From the NCBI RefSeq assembly GCF_002209485.1, contig NZ_NJIX01000003.1, positions 1-64,000 of the forward strand: a stretch of DNA of 64,000 bases, read 5' to 3'. Both the position numbers and the translations under genes were made by a program. The notes under the pieces were generated by a model. It was not told the origin of the DNA. It did not search any database and saw nothing but the letters and a program-made list of their open reading frames with translations. The stretch is from Achromobacter sp. HZ34 (lineage in GTDB: Bacteria; Pseudomonadota; Gammaproteobacteria; Burkholderiales; Burkholderiaceae_B). Below, piece by piece: positions 46,323-55,712 of this stretch. Position 1 is the stretch's first letter; the number at the start of each line of letters is the position of its first letter.

Positions 46323-47885
46323 ATGCCTTTTACCATCGAACAACAATCATCAGGTTCGACCAATGTTTATAGCGACACCGTCAACGGCAGCAGCGTCCTC
46401 GTCAAACTCGTCGGCCCCGTCTCAAGCATCAGCTCGCTGGCCGGCCTCGAGGTAAGTCTTACCTCGGACGCGCAAGGCACCGTGCCGATCCCCTTCAACC
46501 GCGCGACGATTTCTCCGGCTCTTTGCTCCACCAAGGGCAACGGCGACGTCGTCGAGCCGCTTGAGGTAGTCATTCTCGATGGCACCTTGCCGACCAACAG
46601 CATTTATCTGGTCATTACCGATCCATCGAGCGGGGATTTCAACGCACTGATTTTGCCCACCACGGTTTTTTCCGGCTCCGCATTGGAGGTAAAGCCTGAG
46701 CTGATCACGGAGCCAGTGCCGCGGATTGCCGCCACGGCTACGCTGACGCCCGTGACCGGCGGCGCCATACCTGCAGGCATTCCCATGACGTGGGCGATAG
46801 ACTCGACGAAATATCTCCGCGATCTGACTCCCCCGGTAAACCAACCCGCGGCGACGGTCGCTGCCCAGACGGTTTACGAACTGGATACCAAACCGATCGG
46901 CGCGTATACCCTGGCCTCGAACGGCGATGACGTCATTACATTCAGCTTGATGCTGGGCGACCCGATCTATGGCATGAAGGTGGGCGGCAATTCGCCCATA
47001 TCCACGATCGAGCTGGGCCTGCTGGCGCCGTACTTCGGCCTCGACCAGAACCTGATTACCAATCAAACCCAGCAGGCCTGCAAGAAGGATGGGTACCCGG
47101 TGATCATTCCCGTCACCCATTCCATGCAGAAGGACGACTACATATATCTCTACGCGTACGACTCGGTCAATGACCCGAACGTCAACTCGCCCTATATGCT
47201 GAACCAGCATCAAATCAAAACCAAAGAGATCGGGCAGCTGTTGCAAATAATGGTGCCGGTGGAAACCCCGCCGTTGATAATCAACGGGGCATACGACATT
47301 TTTTATGTCTACAAGAAAACCACCGATGGCAACCAGGCGACGTCGCCGACCTTCCTTCTGAATGTTGCGCTGACGGGCCAGGACCCCTATCTGAGCAACC
47401 CCGATAAAAGCCTGACCCCGCCTTACGCGCAGCCGCAGCCCTACAACCGAAAGAATTTCGACAACAATGAGGACCTGCTCATCAAGGTTACCTTCGATGG
47501 CAAAACGAAGCCGAAGAAGGGGGATCAGGTACAGCCTTTGTTGCACCTGATCGGATGCACTAGCGGCAATCTGAACCGGGTATATGACCGGGGCGTTCCG
47601 ACCCCTTACACCATCCAGGACAGGGATATTCCGCCGAACGGTGTGGTGGAACTGGTCTGGCCCGACGCGGCGAGTGGACGCCGCACCATCACCCACGATC
47701 AGCTTGCGAGCATCGACGGCTCCAACGGCGTCATGGTCTATACCTATACCACCACGCTGGGCCAGGTCTCGATGTCTCCCGGCCAACCGATGTCCGTGGA
47801 CACGGTCAATCCCTACTCCAATCCCACGCCGCCAGACCTTGCTGAAGTACGCACGCAGTTGATGCAATACAAAGGCAAGAAGTAA
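46323..47885 (+). CDS. Unknown 520-residue beta-rich protein
   Basis: This predicted 520-residue protein begins MPFTIEQQSSGSTNVYSD. A strong ribosome site (AGGAGA) sits just upstream of the ATG at 46323, preferred over an earlier in-frame codon. No signal peptide or membrane helix is seen. The sequence is rich in Thr, Pro, Ile and Val, alternating in beta-like patterns. It seems to contain several modules of about 100 residues with hydrophobic-Asp-aromatic strands (QKDDYIYLYAY, GAYDIFYVYKK, GVMVYTYTTTLG). Codon use is less GC-biased than the neighbours, suggesting acquisition. I do not recognise a family. It precedes a second protein of similar character and the autotransporter array. Confidence 0.75.
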   Translation: MPFTIEQQSSGSTNVYSDTVNGSSVLVKLVGPVSSISSLAGLEVSLTSDAQGTVPIPFNRATISPALCSTKGNGDVVEPLEVVILDGTLPTNSIYLVITDPSSGDFNALILPTTVFSGSALEVKPELITEPVPRIAATATLTPVTGGAIPAGIPMTWAIDSTKYLRDLTPPVNQPAATVAAQTVYELDTKPIGAYTLASNGDDVITFSLMLGDPIYGMKVGGNSPISTIELGLLAPYFGLDQNLITNQTQQACKKDGYPVIIPVTHSMQKDDYIYLYAYDSVNDPNVNSPYMLNQHQIKTKEIGQLLQIMVPVETPPLIINGAYDIFYVYKKTTDGNQATSPTFLLNVALTGQDPYLSNPDKSLTPPYAQPQPYNRKNFDNNEDLLIKVTFDGKTKPKKGDQVQPLLHLIGCTSGNLNRVYDRGVPTPYTIQDRDIPPNGVVELVWPDAASGRRTITHDQLASIDGSNGVMVYTYTTTLGQVSMSPGQPMSVDTVNPYSNPTPPDLAEVRTQLMQYKGKK

Positions 47886-47949
47886 GCATCAACGCTTCCC
47901 GGACACGGTGCAAACCGTGTCCGGTTCTTCGTCACACAAGAGTTGAGCC

Positions 47950-48726
47950 ATGACGCCAGACGACACCCTCCCTCCCACTGCTCCAGCAATTGCCATACAA
48001 AACTTCAATGGCTTGATCGACGATGCGTTTATCCAGAGCTGCGGCGGGAAGATTCCTTTTTATTACCCCCTCTATTCTGACTACCAAGACGGTGACACGT
48101 TCGAACTATGGGGGAATGGCACGATGTTGCACTTCGAAAAAGTGCCCAAATCCGTCATTCATACGAATCCCTATGGGACGTTCACGGTGGATTCCTCGTT
48201 CTTCGATTACACCGGGCTCAGCAACCTTTGGTTCAGGCTGACCGATCCGTCCCGAAACCCATCGCTTACGGACTACCAACGCTATAAAGTCCAGCGAAAA
48301 AAATACCCCGCGCCCGATGATCCGTCGGCATCCACGATCAACGCGCCCGCGCTCGCCCCGGCAAAATACAGCCAGCAGCAATTCCTGAACGCTGCCCCCC
48401 TGCAGGTAACTGTCGCATACGCCAATATGGATCCCACGGATATCGTCACCGTCCGATTCGAACTGCGGGCGACGACCGCCGATCGGGATCCCCTGTTTTT
48501 TTATCCCTTGATGGATATGCCCGTTCAAATCTCCGCCACCGATGCATCCAGGGGCTATGCCGTGTGCACCGTACCAGCCGGTACCTTTGCCAGCGTAGAC
48601 GAGAATATCGGAAGAGTTTATTTCACGGTCCGAAATCAGCTGATCAACCCGGGCTCTCTTTATCTGAACGATGAATCCCACCGCGCGGTATTCCAGCTCG
48701 ATGTGGTGCCTCCGCACTCCGCGTAA
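47950..48726 (+). CDS. Unknown 258-residue beta-rich protein
   Basis: This predicted 258-residue protein begins MTPDDTLPPTAPAIAIQN and has no signal peptide or membrane segment. Like the gene 64 bases upstream it alternates strand-like segments (DGDTFELWGNGTML, NLWFRLTDPSRNP, DIVTVRFELRATTADRD, GRVYFTVRNQL). It may consist of two Ig-like beta-sandwich modules. Composition is again less GC-rich than surrounding housekeeping genes. A common transcript with the upstream gene is likely. Function is unknown. Confidence 0.72.
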   Translation: MTPDDTLPPTAPAIAIQNFNGLIDDAFIQSCGGKIPFYYPLYSDYQDGDTFELWGNGTMLHFEKVPKSVIHTNPYGTFTVDSSFFDYTGLSNLWFRLTDPSRNPSLTDYQRYKVQRKKYPAPDDPSASTINAPALAPAKYSQQQFLNAAPLQVTVAYANMDPTDIVTVRFELRATTADRDPLFFYPLMDMPVQISATDASRGYAVCTVPAGTFASVDENIGRVYFTVRNQLINPGSLYLNDESHRAVFQLDVVPPHSA

Positions 48727-48840
48727 TCAGCAGGCATCAGCGGCCACGCCAGTTATACATAGTCACGAGAGATTACCCCACCCCGGCTGCCCAGTTGTTC
48801 CAGACTACCGCCACAGACGTGGCCTATGGAACTCCTGAAA

Positions 48841-51800
48841 ATGCTTATCAAGCGCCTCCGCCTTAAAACCAGCGCCTGCCTGCTGGGGACTTCTTCGATA
48901 ATGCTTTGCGGGGCGTCAGTCGCGGCGACGGATCCCTGCACGCCGAAATTGAACACCACGGCTGCGCTGGACGGCGCGACCGGCACTCCGAATTTCGTGA
49001 GCGGGGGATCGAAGGGGGTCAACACAGCCAACCAGTGCGCCGTCTGGACCGTACAAAATAGCGGCACGCTCGATGTAGCGGCCAACGGGAGCATCGGCAA
49101 TGCGTATTTGGATGCCGGAAGCCTGGTGGTGAGCGGTGCCGTGACGGGCTTCGCCGAGGCCGGCGGCGTCTATGTCCCGGACGACACGCGGGTAGCGGCG
49201 CGGCAAGGCGGCCAGGGCGCCATTACCGTCAATGCCGGCGGGCAGCTGGGCACAGCGCTCATAGGCCCGGACTCATCGCTAGCCGCGACCGGCGCCAATA
49301 GCAGCAATCGCGCCCGGATCGGCGCGATACAGACCGAAGGCACGGTCACGCTGGACAACGCGCTGATCGATCCCACACTGGCCACATACCTCGTACAAGC
49401 CAGCCTGGTGCAGGAGGGCGGCACGGTCACGGTCAATAATTCAGAGATCAGGGGCAACGATGGGGCGCTCGGTGGGCTGCTGATGTTGGCGCCGCGCGCC
49501 CAAGCGAATACGGCCGTGCAAATGTCCGTTACCAACACCCAGTTATCCCACATCGATGATGTCCCGGCCATCACGGTCAGTGAGCTGGGATCAGGCTATG
49601 TCGACTATGCCATGACCCTTGTCAACACGACTGCCACCTCATTGGGCTACGCCATCTTCCTTCGGCAACGTGCCCCCAGCGCAGGCTATGCCGGCCATGG
49701 CGCCATCACGCTGGACATCAACGGCGGAGCCTACTCCGGCTCCAATGCCATCAACGTCGAGGGCATGGGCTCCCAGCCAGTGCTCATTACGATCAGCAAT
49801 GGAGCCCAACTGCTGGCGCCCACCCTGGGCAGCTTCGATACCGGCACTGCCCTGCTGTTGGCCGGCGCGTCCACCGTGAACGCGACGGACAGCGTCATCC
49901 AGGGTGCCGATCATGGGTTGAAGCTCACATCGGGTCCGCGCGCCCAGGGCGGCGCCACCGTGACGCTGGTGAATACGCAAGTGACAGGCGCCAACGGCTC
50001 CGCCATCGCCATCACCCGCGCGAATACAGATGCCGTCACGCTCAACGCCGTCACCATCGGCGCCGGCACCACGCTCAGCGGCGGAGACGGCAATATCCTT
50101 ACCATCGACAACGGCGCCATGGCCGATTTCACCGTCGATGGAAACGCCGGCGGCGGCAACGGTGCCGTCAACCTTTCCGGCAACATCGTTGCCGATGGCG
50201 CGGGCACGAATCTCAACACCTACTTGAGCAACGGTGCCAGGATCAGCGGCGGCCTGGCCTTGAGAAACCAGTCCAACGGAGCGCTTTCCCTCGCCGGCAG
50301 CGGAACAATGTTGTCCAACGGCAACGGTGCCGCGGTCAGCATCGACAACAGCAACGTAACTATCCACCTTGCCAACGGCGCCACGTTGGCGGGCGCCAAC
50401 AATGTCCTGGTCGATGTCGCCAGCGCCGGCCAGGCCGATGTGACGATGGACAACACCGTACAGACCGGCGACATGACCCGGTCCGCCGACAGCACGCTCA
50501 ACGTTACGCTGCAAAACGCGGCGCGATACACAGGCAATGTCACGGCCGACACCATGACCGTGAACAGCGGTGCGACGTGGCTCCTGGCCAATCCGTACGC
50601 CTCGGCCGTCGACACCCTGGCCATGAACAGCGGCATCGTCGATTTCAACGCCGGCAAGGGCCCCTACAAGATGCTCACCGTGAACTCGCTGACCGGTGGC
50701 GGCGGCACGTTCAACATGGGTGTGGATTTCAACCCGGGCGCCGGCAACGATCTGCTGGCGGTCAAAGGCCTGGCCAACGGCGCCAACCTGCTGGCCATCG
50801 GCAATGGCGACCAAGGCATTCATGATCCGCGCGACAACATTACTGTCGTACAGACGGGGGGCGGAACCGGTCACTTCGGGTTGACGGCCACGGGCAAGGT
50901 CGACGCGGGGATCTACGTCTATTCCTTGAAGCCGGTCGGCAACGACTGGCTGCTGGTGCGCGAGGGCACGACGGCACCTTCCAATCCCGCGGACCCCACA
51001 AACCCTACCGATCCGACGAATCCCACGAACCCAACGAATCCGACCAATCCCACGAATCCCACGAATCCCACCAATCCCACCAACCCCGCCGATCCCGGCA
51101 ATCCCACCAACGGCGGCCCAACCCATACCCCCGAGCCCCAGGACCTCTCACCAGCAGCGAAAACGGCGCTCAATCTTTCCAGCGCCCTGCCCTATGTCTT
51201 CTACGGCGAGATGGGCACGCTGCGGCAACGCCAGGGCGACCTGCGCCTGAACAAGGCGGACAGCGGCCTATGGGCGCGCAGCTACTACAACCGTACGCAG
51301 ATCGCCCAATCCGCTGCCCCCGGCTACGACCTGGACCAGTATGGCGGCGCCATCGGTGCCGACAAACGCATGGTGCTGGAATCCGGTGACCTCTACGTCG
51401 GCGGCTTCGGCAGCTATAGCTACAACACACTGGGCATCCAGGGCGGCTCGACCGGGCGGGTGAATAGCTACGGTTTGGGCGCATATGCCACCTGGGTGCG
51501 CACCGACGGCTGGTACGTCGACAGTGTGCTCAAGACCAACAACTTCGAAAACGAAGCCCGCGTGATCGGCAGCAATGGCCAGCCTGCCCGTGGTAAATAC
51601 AGTACGCCTGGCATCGGCGCGTCGGTGGAGCTGGGCAAGCACATCGACATCGGCAACAAAGGTTTCATCGAACCCTACGCGCAACTGGCCGGCTTCCATG
51701 CGCGCAGTGCCAGCAAGGACCTCGACAGCGGCTTCCAGATTCGCAGCGGGCCGACCAAATCCATCCAGGCCCAGGTCGGCATGCTGGCCGGCGCCAATAT

Positions 51801-52056
51801 CGAAGTCGGCAAGGGATATGTGGTGCAGCCCTACATCAAGGGCGCCTTCATCCGCGAGTTCATCAACAACAACAGCGTGACCTTGAACGGCACGCGCATT
51901 ATCGACGATCTCTCCGGCAACCGGATGCTGGTGGGCGCCGGCGTGGCCACGCAGGTCAAGCAGAACCTGCAGGTACACCTCGATGTGGACTACACGACGG
52001 GCGGGCCGGTGAACAATTCGGTAAACCTGAACCTGGGCGTGCGTTACGCCTTCTGA
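48841..52056 (+). CDS. Pertactin-type autotransporter, array copy 1
   Basis: This type Va secreted protein of 1071 residues (1076 if the ATG at 48826 is used) starts with a signal peptide ending near SVAA. The passenger is Gly/Asn/Thr-rich beta-helix with repeated strand-turn units. It ends with a pertactin-like autochaperone region (NMGVDFNPGAGNDLL, VDAGIYVYSL). A linker of 14 NPT/DPT-type tripeptides (50983-51108) leads to a ~300-residue outer-membrane barrel. The barrel begins LSPAAKTALNLSSALPYVFYGE and ends GVRYAF with the required C-terminal Phe. Two cysteines (DPCTP, NQCAVW) near the passenger start are its only ones. No catalytic protease triad or RGD was noted; adhesion is a likely role. 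The start was chosen to match copies 2 and 3. Confidence 0.9.
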   Translation: MLIKRLRLKTSACLLGTSSIMLCGASVAATDPCTPKLNTTAALDGATGTPNFVSGGSKGVNTANQCAVWTVQNSGTLDVAANGSIGNAYLDAGSLVVSGAVTGFAEAGGVYVPDDTRVAARQGGQGAITVNAGGQLGTALIGPDSSLAATGANSSNRARIGAIQTEGTVTLDNALIDPTLATYLVQASLVQEGGTVTVNNSEIRGNDGALGGLLMLAPRAQANTAVQMSVTNTQLSHIDDVPAITVSELGSGYVDYAMTLVNTTATSLGYAIFLRQRAPSAGYAGHGAITLDINGGAYSGSNAINVEGMGSQPVLITISNGAQLLAPTLGSFDTGTALLLAGASTVNATDSVIQGADHGLKLTSGPRAQGGATVTLVNTQVTGANGSAIAITRANTDAVTLNAVTIGAGTTLSGGDGNILTIDNGAMADFTVDGNAGGGNGAVNLSGNIVADGAGTNLNTYLSNGARISGGLALRNQSNGALSLAGSGTMLSNGNGAAVSIDNSNVTIHLANGATLAGANNVLVDVASAGQADVTMDNTVQTGDMTRSADSTLNVTLQNAARYTGNVTADTMTVNSGATWLLANPYASAVDTLAMNSGIVDFNAGKGPYKMLTVNSLTGGGGTFNMGVDFNPGAGNDLLAVKGLANGANLLAIGNGDQGIHDPRDNITVVQTGGGTGHFGLTATGKVDAGIYVYSLKPVGNDWLLVREGTTAPSNPADPTNPTDPTNPTNPTNPTNPTNPTNPTNPTNPADPGNPTNGGPTHTPEPQDLSPAAKTALNLSSALPYVFYGEMGTLRQRQGDLRLNKADSGLWARSYYNRTQIAQSAAPGYDLDQYGGAIGADKRMVLESGDLYVGGFGSYSYNTLGIQGGSTGRVNSYGLGAYATWVRTDGWYVDSVLKTNNFENEARVIGSNGQPARGKYSTPGIGASVELGKHIDIGNKGFIEPYAQLAGFHARSASKDLDSGFQIRSGPTKSIQAQVGMLAGANIEVGKGYVVQPYIKGAFIREFINNNSVTLNGTRIIDDLSGNRMLVGAGVATQVKQNLQVHLDVDYTTGGPVNNSVNLNLGVRYAF
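50983..51108 (+). repeat. 9-bp tandem repeat encoding the NPT linker
   Basis: Fourteen in-frame 9-base units encode Asn/Asp-Pro-Thr/Ala/Gly; the central nine are mostly AATCCCACG-like. Gain or loss of units keeps the frame, so the linker can vary in length without inactivating the autotransporter. Confidence 0.9.
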
Positions 52057-52116
52057 TCGCTTGCAGGGCGCGGCTTCCCGTCCCGCCGCGCGGCGACCAC
52101 GGCGCATTTTCCAGGA

Positions 52117-52133
52117 TCAGATATATCCGATAT
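52117..52133 (+). promoter_or_regulatory. Shared upstream motif, copy 2
   Basis: TCAGATATATCCGATAT lies 147 bases before the ATG of array copy 2. A near-identical word occurs at the same distance before copy 3. It may be a promoter element or regulator site. Confidence 0.45.
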
Positions 52134-52263
52134 GAGCGCGGACAAATGCCGATGACAATCCGGTTTTTATCTCACGCCCACGTCCTGGCCCACCAAGAGC
52201 ATTGAGCACGGTCAAGTCTATCCACGGCTGATCGCGGCGGCGCATGGGGCTGTGCCATCCCCC

Positions 52264-55200
52264 ATGTCTACCAAACTCTTACGCCGGAAAGCAGGCGCCT
52301 GCCTGCTGGGCACATCTTCCTTGGTGCTCTGCGCAATGTCTCATGCAGCGACGGATCCGTGCACGCCGAATCTGAACACCACGGCTTCGCTGAGCGGCGC
52401 GAATGGCACTGCGAATTTTGCGAGCGGAGGGACGAGTACCGTCAATACGCCCAACCGATGCGCCGTCTGGACCGTGCAAAATAGCGGCACGCTCAATGTG
52501 GCGGCCAACGGTAGCATCGGCAACGCGTTCATGAACTCCGGAAGCCTGGTGGTCGGCGGTACGGTAACCGGCTTCGCCGAGGCCGGCGGCTTCTACAAGC
52601 CCGCTGATGCGGCCTCGTCGGTCCGGCAAGGCGGGCCAGGCGCCATCACCGTCAATGCCGGCGGGCAGCTGGGCACGGCGCTCATAGGCCCGGACTCATC
52701 GCTGACGGCGAGGGGAGCAAACAACAACCGCGCTCGAATCGGCGCGATACAGACCGAAGGCACGGTCACGCTGGACAACGCACTGATCGATCCCGCGCTG
52801 GCCACATACCTCGTACAAGCCAGCCTGGCGCAGGAGGGCGGCACGGTCACCATCAATAATTCGGAGATCAGGGGCGACAATGGCGCGCTCGGTGGGCTGC
52901 TGATGCTGGCACCGCGCGCACTGGCGAACACGACCATGGCGATGGCCGTTACCAACAGCCAGGTAACCAACGTCGGCAATGTCGCCGCCATCACGATCAG
53001 TGAGCTGGGATCGGGTTTTGCCGACTTCGACATGACTCTTACCAATACGACTGCCACCTCGTCGGGCAACGCCATATTCATTCGGCAACGTGCTCCCGTC
53101 GCGGGGAGTGCCGGCCGGGGTGCCATAACCCTGACCATCAACGGTGGCACTTACTCCGGCTCCAATGCCATCAACGTCGAGGGCATGAGCACCCAACCGC
53201 TGCTCATCACGATCAGTAATGGGGCCCGCATGCTCGCGCCTACCCTGGGCCAGTTCGATGCCGGTACGGCCTTGCGGCTGGCGGGCGCGTCCACCGTGAA
53301 CGCGACGGACAGCTTCATCCAGGGTGCCGACCATGGTTTGAAGCTCGTGTCGGGTCCGCGCGCCCAGGGCGGCGCCACCGTGACACTGGTGAATACACAA
53401 GTGGCGGGCGCCAATGGCTCCGCCATCGCCATCACCCGCGCAAATACAGATGCCCTCAGGCGCAACGCCATCACCATCGGTGCCGGCACCACGCTCAGCG
53501 GCGGAGACGGCAATATCCTTACCATCGACAACGGTGCCCTGGCCGACTTCACCGTCGACGGCAGCGCGGGCGGGCGCAACGGCGCGGTGAATCTTTCCGG
53601 TGGCATCCAGGCGACGGGCACTGGCACTGGCCTGAACGTAGCGCTGAATGCCAATGCCGCCCTCGCCGGCAACGTCAACGCCGGGGCGGGCAGCACTGTC
53701 ACGCTGACCGCCGACACCGCCTCATCCCGGCTGAACGGCGCCGTCACCGCGGATGCGGCAACGGTAGGCGTGAACTTGAGCAATGGCGGCAAAATCACCG
53801 GCGGGGTTTCCTTGGGCAATCAATCGACCGGGCAGATCGCGCTTGACGGAAACGGCTCCGCGCTGACCAATGGCGATGGTGCCGCGGTCAGTGTCGATGG
53901 CAGCACTGCCACCATCGCGTTGAACAACGGCGCGACGCTGGCCGGCAAGGACAAGCTGCTGGTCGATGTCAGGAATGCCGGCCAGGCAGAGGTCACGCTG
54001 GACAACACGGTACAAACCGGCGACATGAAGCGCGCCGCCGACGGTGCCTTGAACGTGACGCTGCAGAACGATACGCGGTACACCGGCAACGTCAACGCCG
54101 ACACCATGACGGTGAGCAGCGGCTCCACCTGGTTGCTGGACAACCCGCAGGCCACGGCTATCGGTGGCCTGACGCTCAATAGCGGTATCGTCGATTTCAA
54201 TGCCGGCAACGGGCCCTTCAAGACGTTCAGCACTCCTACGCTGGACGGCACGGGCGGACGCTTCAACATGGGTGTCGATTTCAACCCCGGCGCGGGCAAT
54301 GATCTGCTGCAGATCGCTGGCAAGGTCCAGAGCGACCATCGCCTGCACATCGATGCCAAGGACCAGAGCGTATCGGATCCACGCAATCACATCACCATGG
54401 TGGAGACGGGGGGCGGCAACGGACAGTTCGCGCTCATGGAAGGTGAACAGGTCGACGCCGGCATCTATGTCTACGGCGTGGCGCGCGCGGGCGACAACTG
54501 GGAGCTGGTACAAACCGGGACCAAGCCGGGGCCCGATCCCGACCCGGATCCTGATCCCAAGCCCGATCCTGATCCAACGCCGCAGCCGGATCCCGCCCCG
54601 GATCCCGCCCCAAGGCCCGTTCCCGACGCCATGCACTTGTCGCCCGCCGCCAAGACGGCACTCAACGTGGCCAGCGCACTGCCCTTCGAGTTCTACGGGG
54701 AAATGGATACGCTGCGCAAGCGCCAGGGCGACCTGCGCCTGAACAAGACCGACAACGGCGCATGGGTGCGCAGCTTCAGCAACTTCAACGAGATCGGCCA
54801 GGCCGCGGCACCAGGCTACAGCCTGAACCAATACGGCGGCGCCTTCGGGGCGGACAAGCGCTTTGAACTGTCTGCCGGCGATCTCTACGTCGGCGGCTTC
54901 GGTTCGTACAGCTACAACACGGTGGGCGTGGACGGCGGCTCCTCAGGGCGCACGAACAGCTACGGCCTGGGTGGCTATGCGACGTGGCTGCGCAGCGACG
55001 GCTGGTATATGGACAGCATCCTCAAGGCCGACAGCTTTGAAAGCGATCTGCGCGTGGTCGGCAGCAACGGCACCCCTGCTCGTGGCCACTACAACACGCC
55101 CGGCTATGGCGGCTCGGTGGAAGTGGGCAAGCATATCAACATCGGCAGGAAGAGCTTCGTCGAACCCTACGGCGAAGTGCAGGGCTTCGTGGCACGCAGC

Positions 55201-55548
55201 GCCAACGAGAAGCTGGACAGCGGCTTCAGGATCCACAACGGCGCGACCAGATCCACGCAAGGCGAGATCGGCATAGTGGGCGGCAGCAACTTCGAACTGG
55301 GCAAAGGCTATGAGGTGCAGCCATACCTGAAGACCGCCGTGGTACGTGAGTTCGTCAACGACAACAACGTGACACTCAACGGTACACGCATCAACGACGA
55401 CATATCCGGCAACCATGTGCTGGTCGGCGCCGGCGTGGTCGTACAGCTGAAGCAGAACCTGCAAGCCCACATCGACGTCGACTACACCGCCGGCGGTCCC
55501 ATCAAGCACACCACCGACGTGAATATCGGCGTGCGCTACGTGTTCTGA
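52264..55548 (+). CDS. Pertactin-type autotransporter, array copy 2
   Basis: This 1094-residue paralogue has the same plan: signal peptide (GACLLGTSSLVLC to HAA), two N-terminal cysteines (DPCTP, NRCAVW) and a beta-helical passenger. An autochaperone (NMGVDFNPGAGNDLL, VDAGIYVYGV), a Pro-Asp linker (PDPDPDPKPDPDPTP, about 54529-54615) and a barrel ending GVRYVF follow. Its N-terminal half matches copy 1 closely, while from about residue 450 to the end it matches copy 3, nearly identically in the barrel. Compared with copy 1 it has about 50 extra passenger residues near 455-505 (ALNANAALAGNVNAG). The ATG at 52264 aligns with copy 3; an upstream GTG at 52252 is also in frame. Confidence 0.9.
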   Translation: MSTKLLRRKAGACLLGTSSLVLCAMSHAATDPCTPNLNTTASLSGANGTANFASGGTSTVNTPNRCAVWTVQNSGTLNVAANGSIGNAFMNSGSLVVGGTVTGFAEAGGFYKPADAASSVRQGGPGAITVNAGGQLGTALIGPDSSLTARGANNNRARIGAIQTEGTVTLDNALIDPALATYLVQASLAQEGGTVTINNSEIRGDNGALGGLLMLAPRALANTTMAMAVTNSQVTNVGNVAAITISELGSGFADFDMTLTNTTATSSGNAIFIRQRAPVAGSAGRGAITLTINGGTYSGSNAINVEGMSTQPLLITISNGARMLAPTLGQFDAGTALRLAGASTVNATDSFIQGADHGLKLVSGPRAQGGATVTLVNTQVAGANGSAIAITRANTDALRRNAITIGAGTTLSGGDGNILTIDNGALADFTVDGSAGGRNGAVNLSGGIQATGTGTGLNVALNANAALAGNVNAGAGSTVTLTADTASSRLNGAVTADAATVGVNLSNGGKITGGVSLGNQSTGQIALDGNGSALTNGDGAAVSVDGSTATIALNNGATLAGKDKLLVDVRNAGQAEVTLDNTVQTGDMKRAADGALNVTLQNDTRYTGNVNADTMTVSSGSTWLLDNPQATAIGGLTLNSGIVDFNAGNGPFKTFSTPTLDGTGGRFNMGVDFNPGAGNDLLQIAGKVQSDHRLHIDAKDQSVSDPRNHITMVETGGGNGQFALMEGEQVDAGIYVYGVARAGDNWELVQTGTKPGPDPDPDPDPKPDPDPTPQPDPAPDPAPRPVPDAMHLSPAAKTALNVASALPFEFYGEMDTLRKRQGDLRLNKTDNGAWVRSFSNFNEIGQAAAPGYSLNQYGGAFGADKRFELSAGDLYVGGFGSYSYNTVGVDGGSSGRTNSYGLGGYATWLRSDGWYMDSILKADSFESDLRVVGSNGTPARGHYNTPGYGGSVEVGKHINIGRKSFVEPYGEVQGFVARSANEKLDSGFRIHNGATRSTQGEIGIVGGSNFELGKGYEVQPYLKTAVVREFVNDNNVTLNGTRINDDISGNHVLVGAGVVVQLKQNLQAHIDVDYTAGGPIKHTTDVNIGVRYVF

Positions 55549-55565
55549 ACGGTAGATCCGCGTTG

Positions 55566-55582
55566 TCAGATTTTTCCGATAT
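55566..55582 (+). promoter_or_regulatory. Shared upstream motif, copy 3
   Basis: TCAGATTTTTCCGATAT lies 147 bases before the ATG of array copy 3, matching the word before copy 2 at 15 of 17 positions. The two leaders also share the run from CGGCGCATGGGGCTG to the start codon. Confidence 0.45.
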
Positions 55583-55712
55583 TCCCAAGGGTAAATACCT
55601 ATGAGAATTCGGCCTCCATCTTCCAATCACCGCCTCACCCGCCGACAGATCGAGCACGACCGGGTCATTTGATGACGCGTCGCAGCGGCGCATGGGGCTG
55701 AATCCATCCCCC

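Noticed and set aside
48826-48840. Earlier ATG for autotransporter copy 1
   Set aside because: Possible, but the start five codons later aligns with copies 2 and 3. Recorded as an alternative only.
49639-51126. Long Gly/Val/Arg-rich open frames antisense to the autotransporters
   Set aside because: They mirror the Gly/Asn/Thr repeats of the passengers and have no independent start signals.
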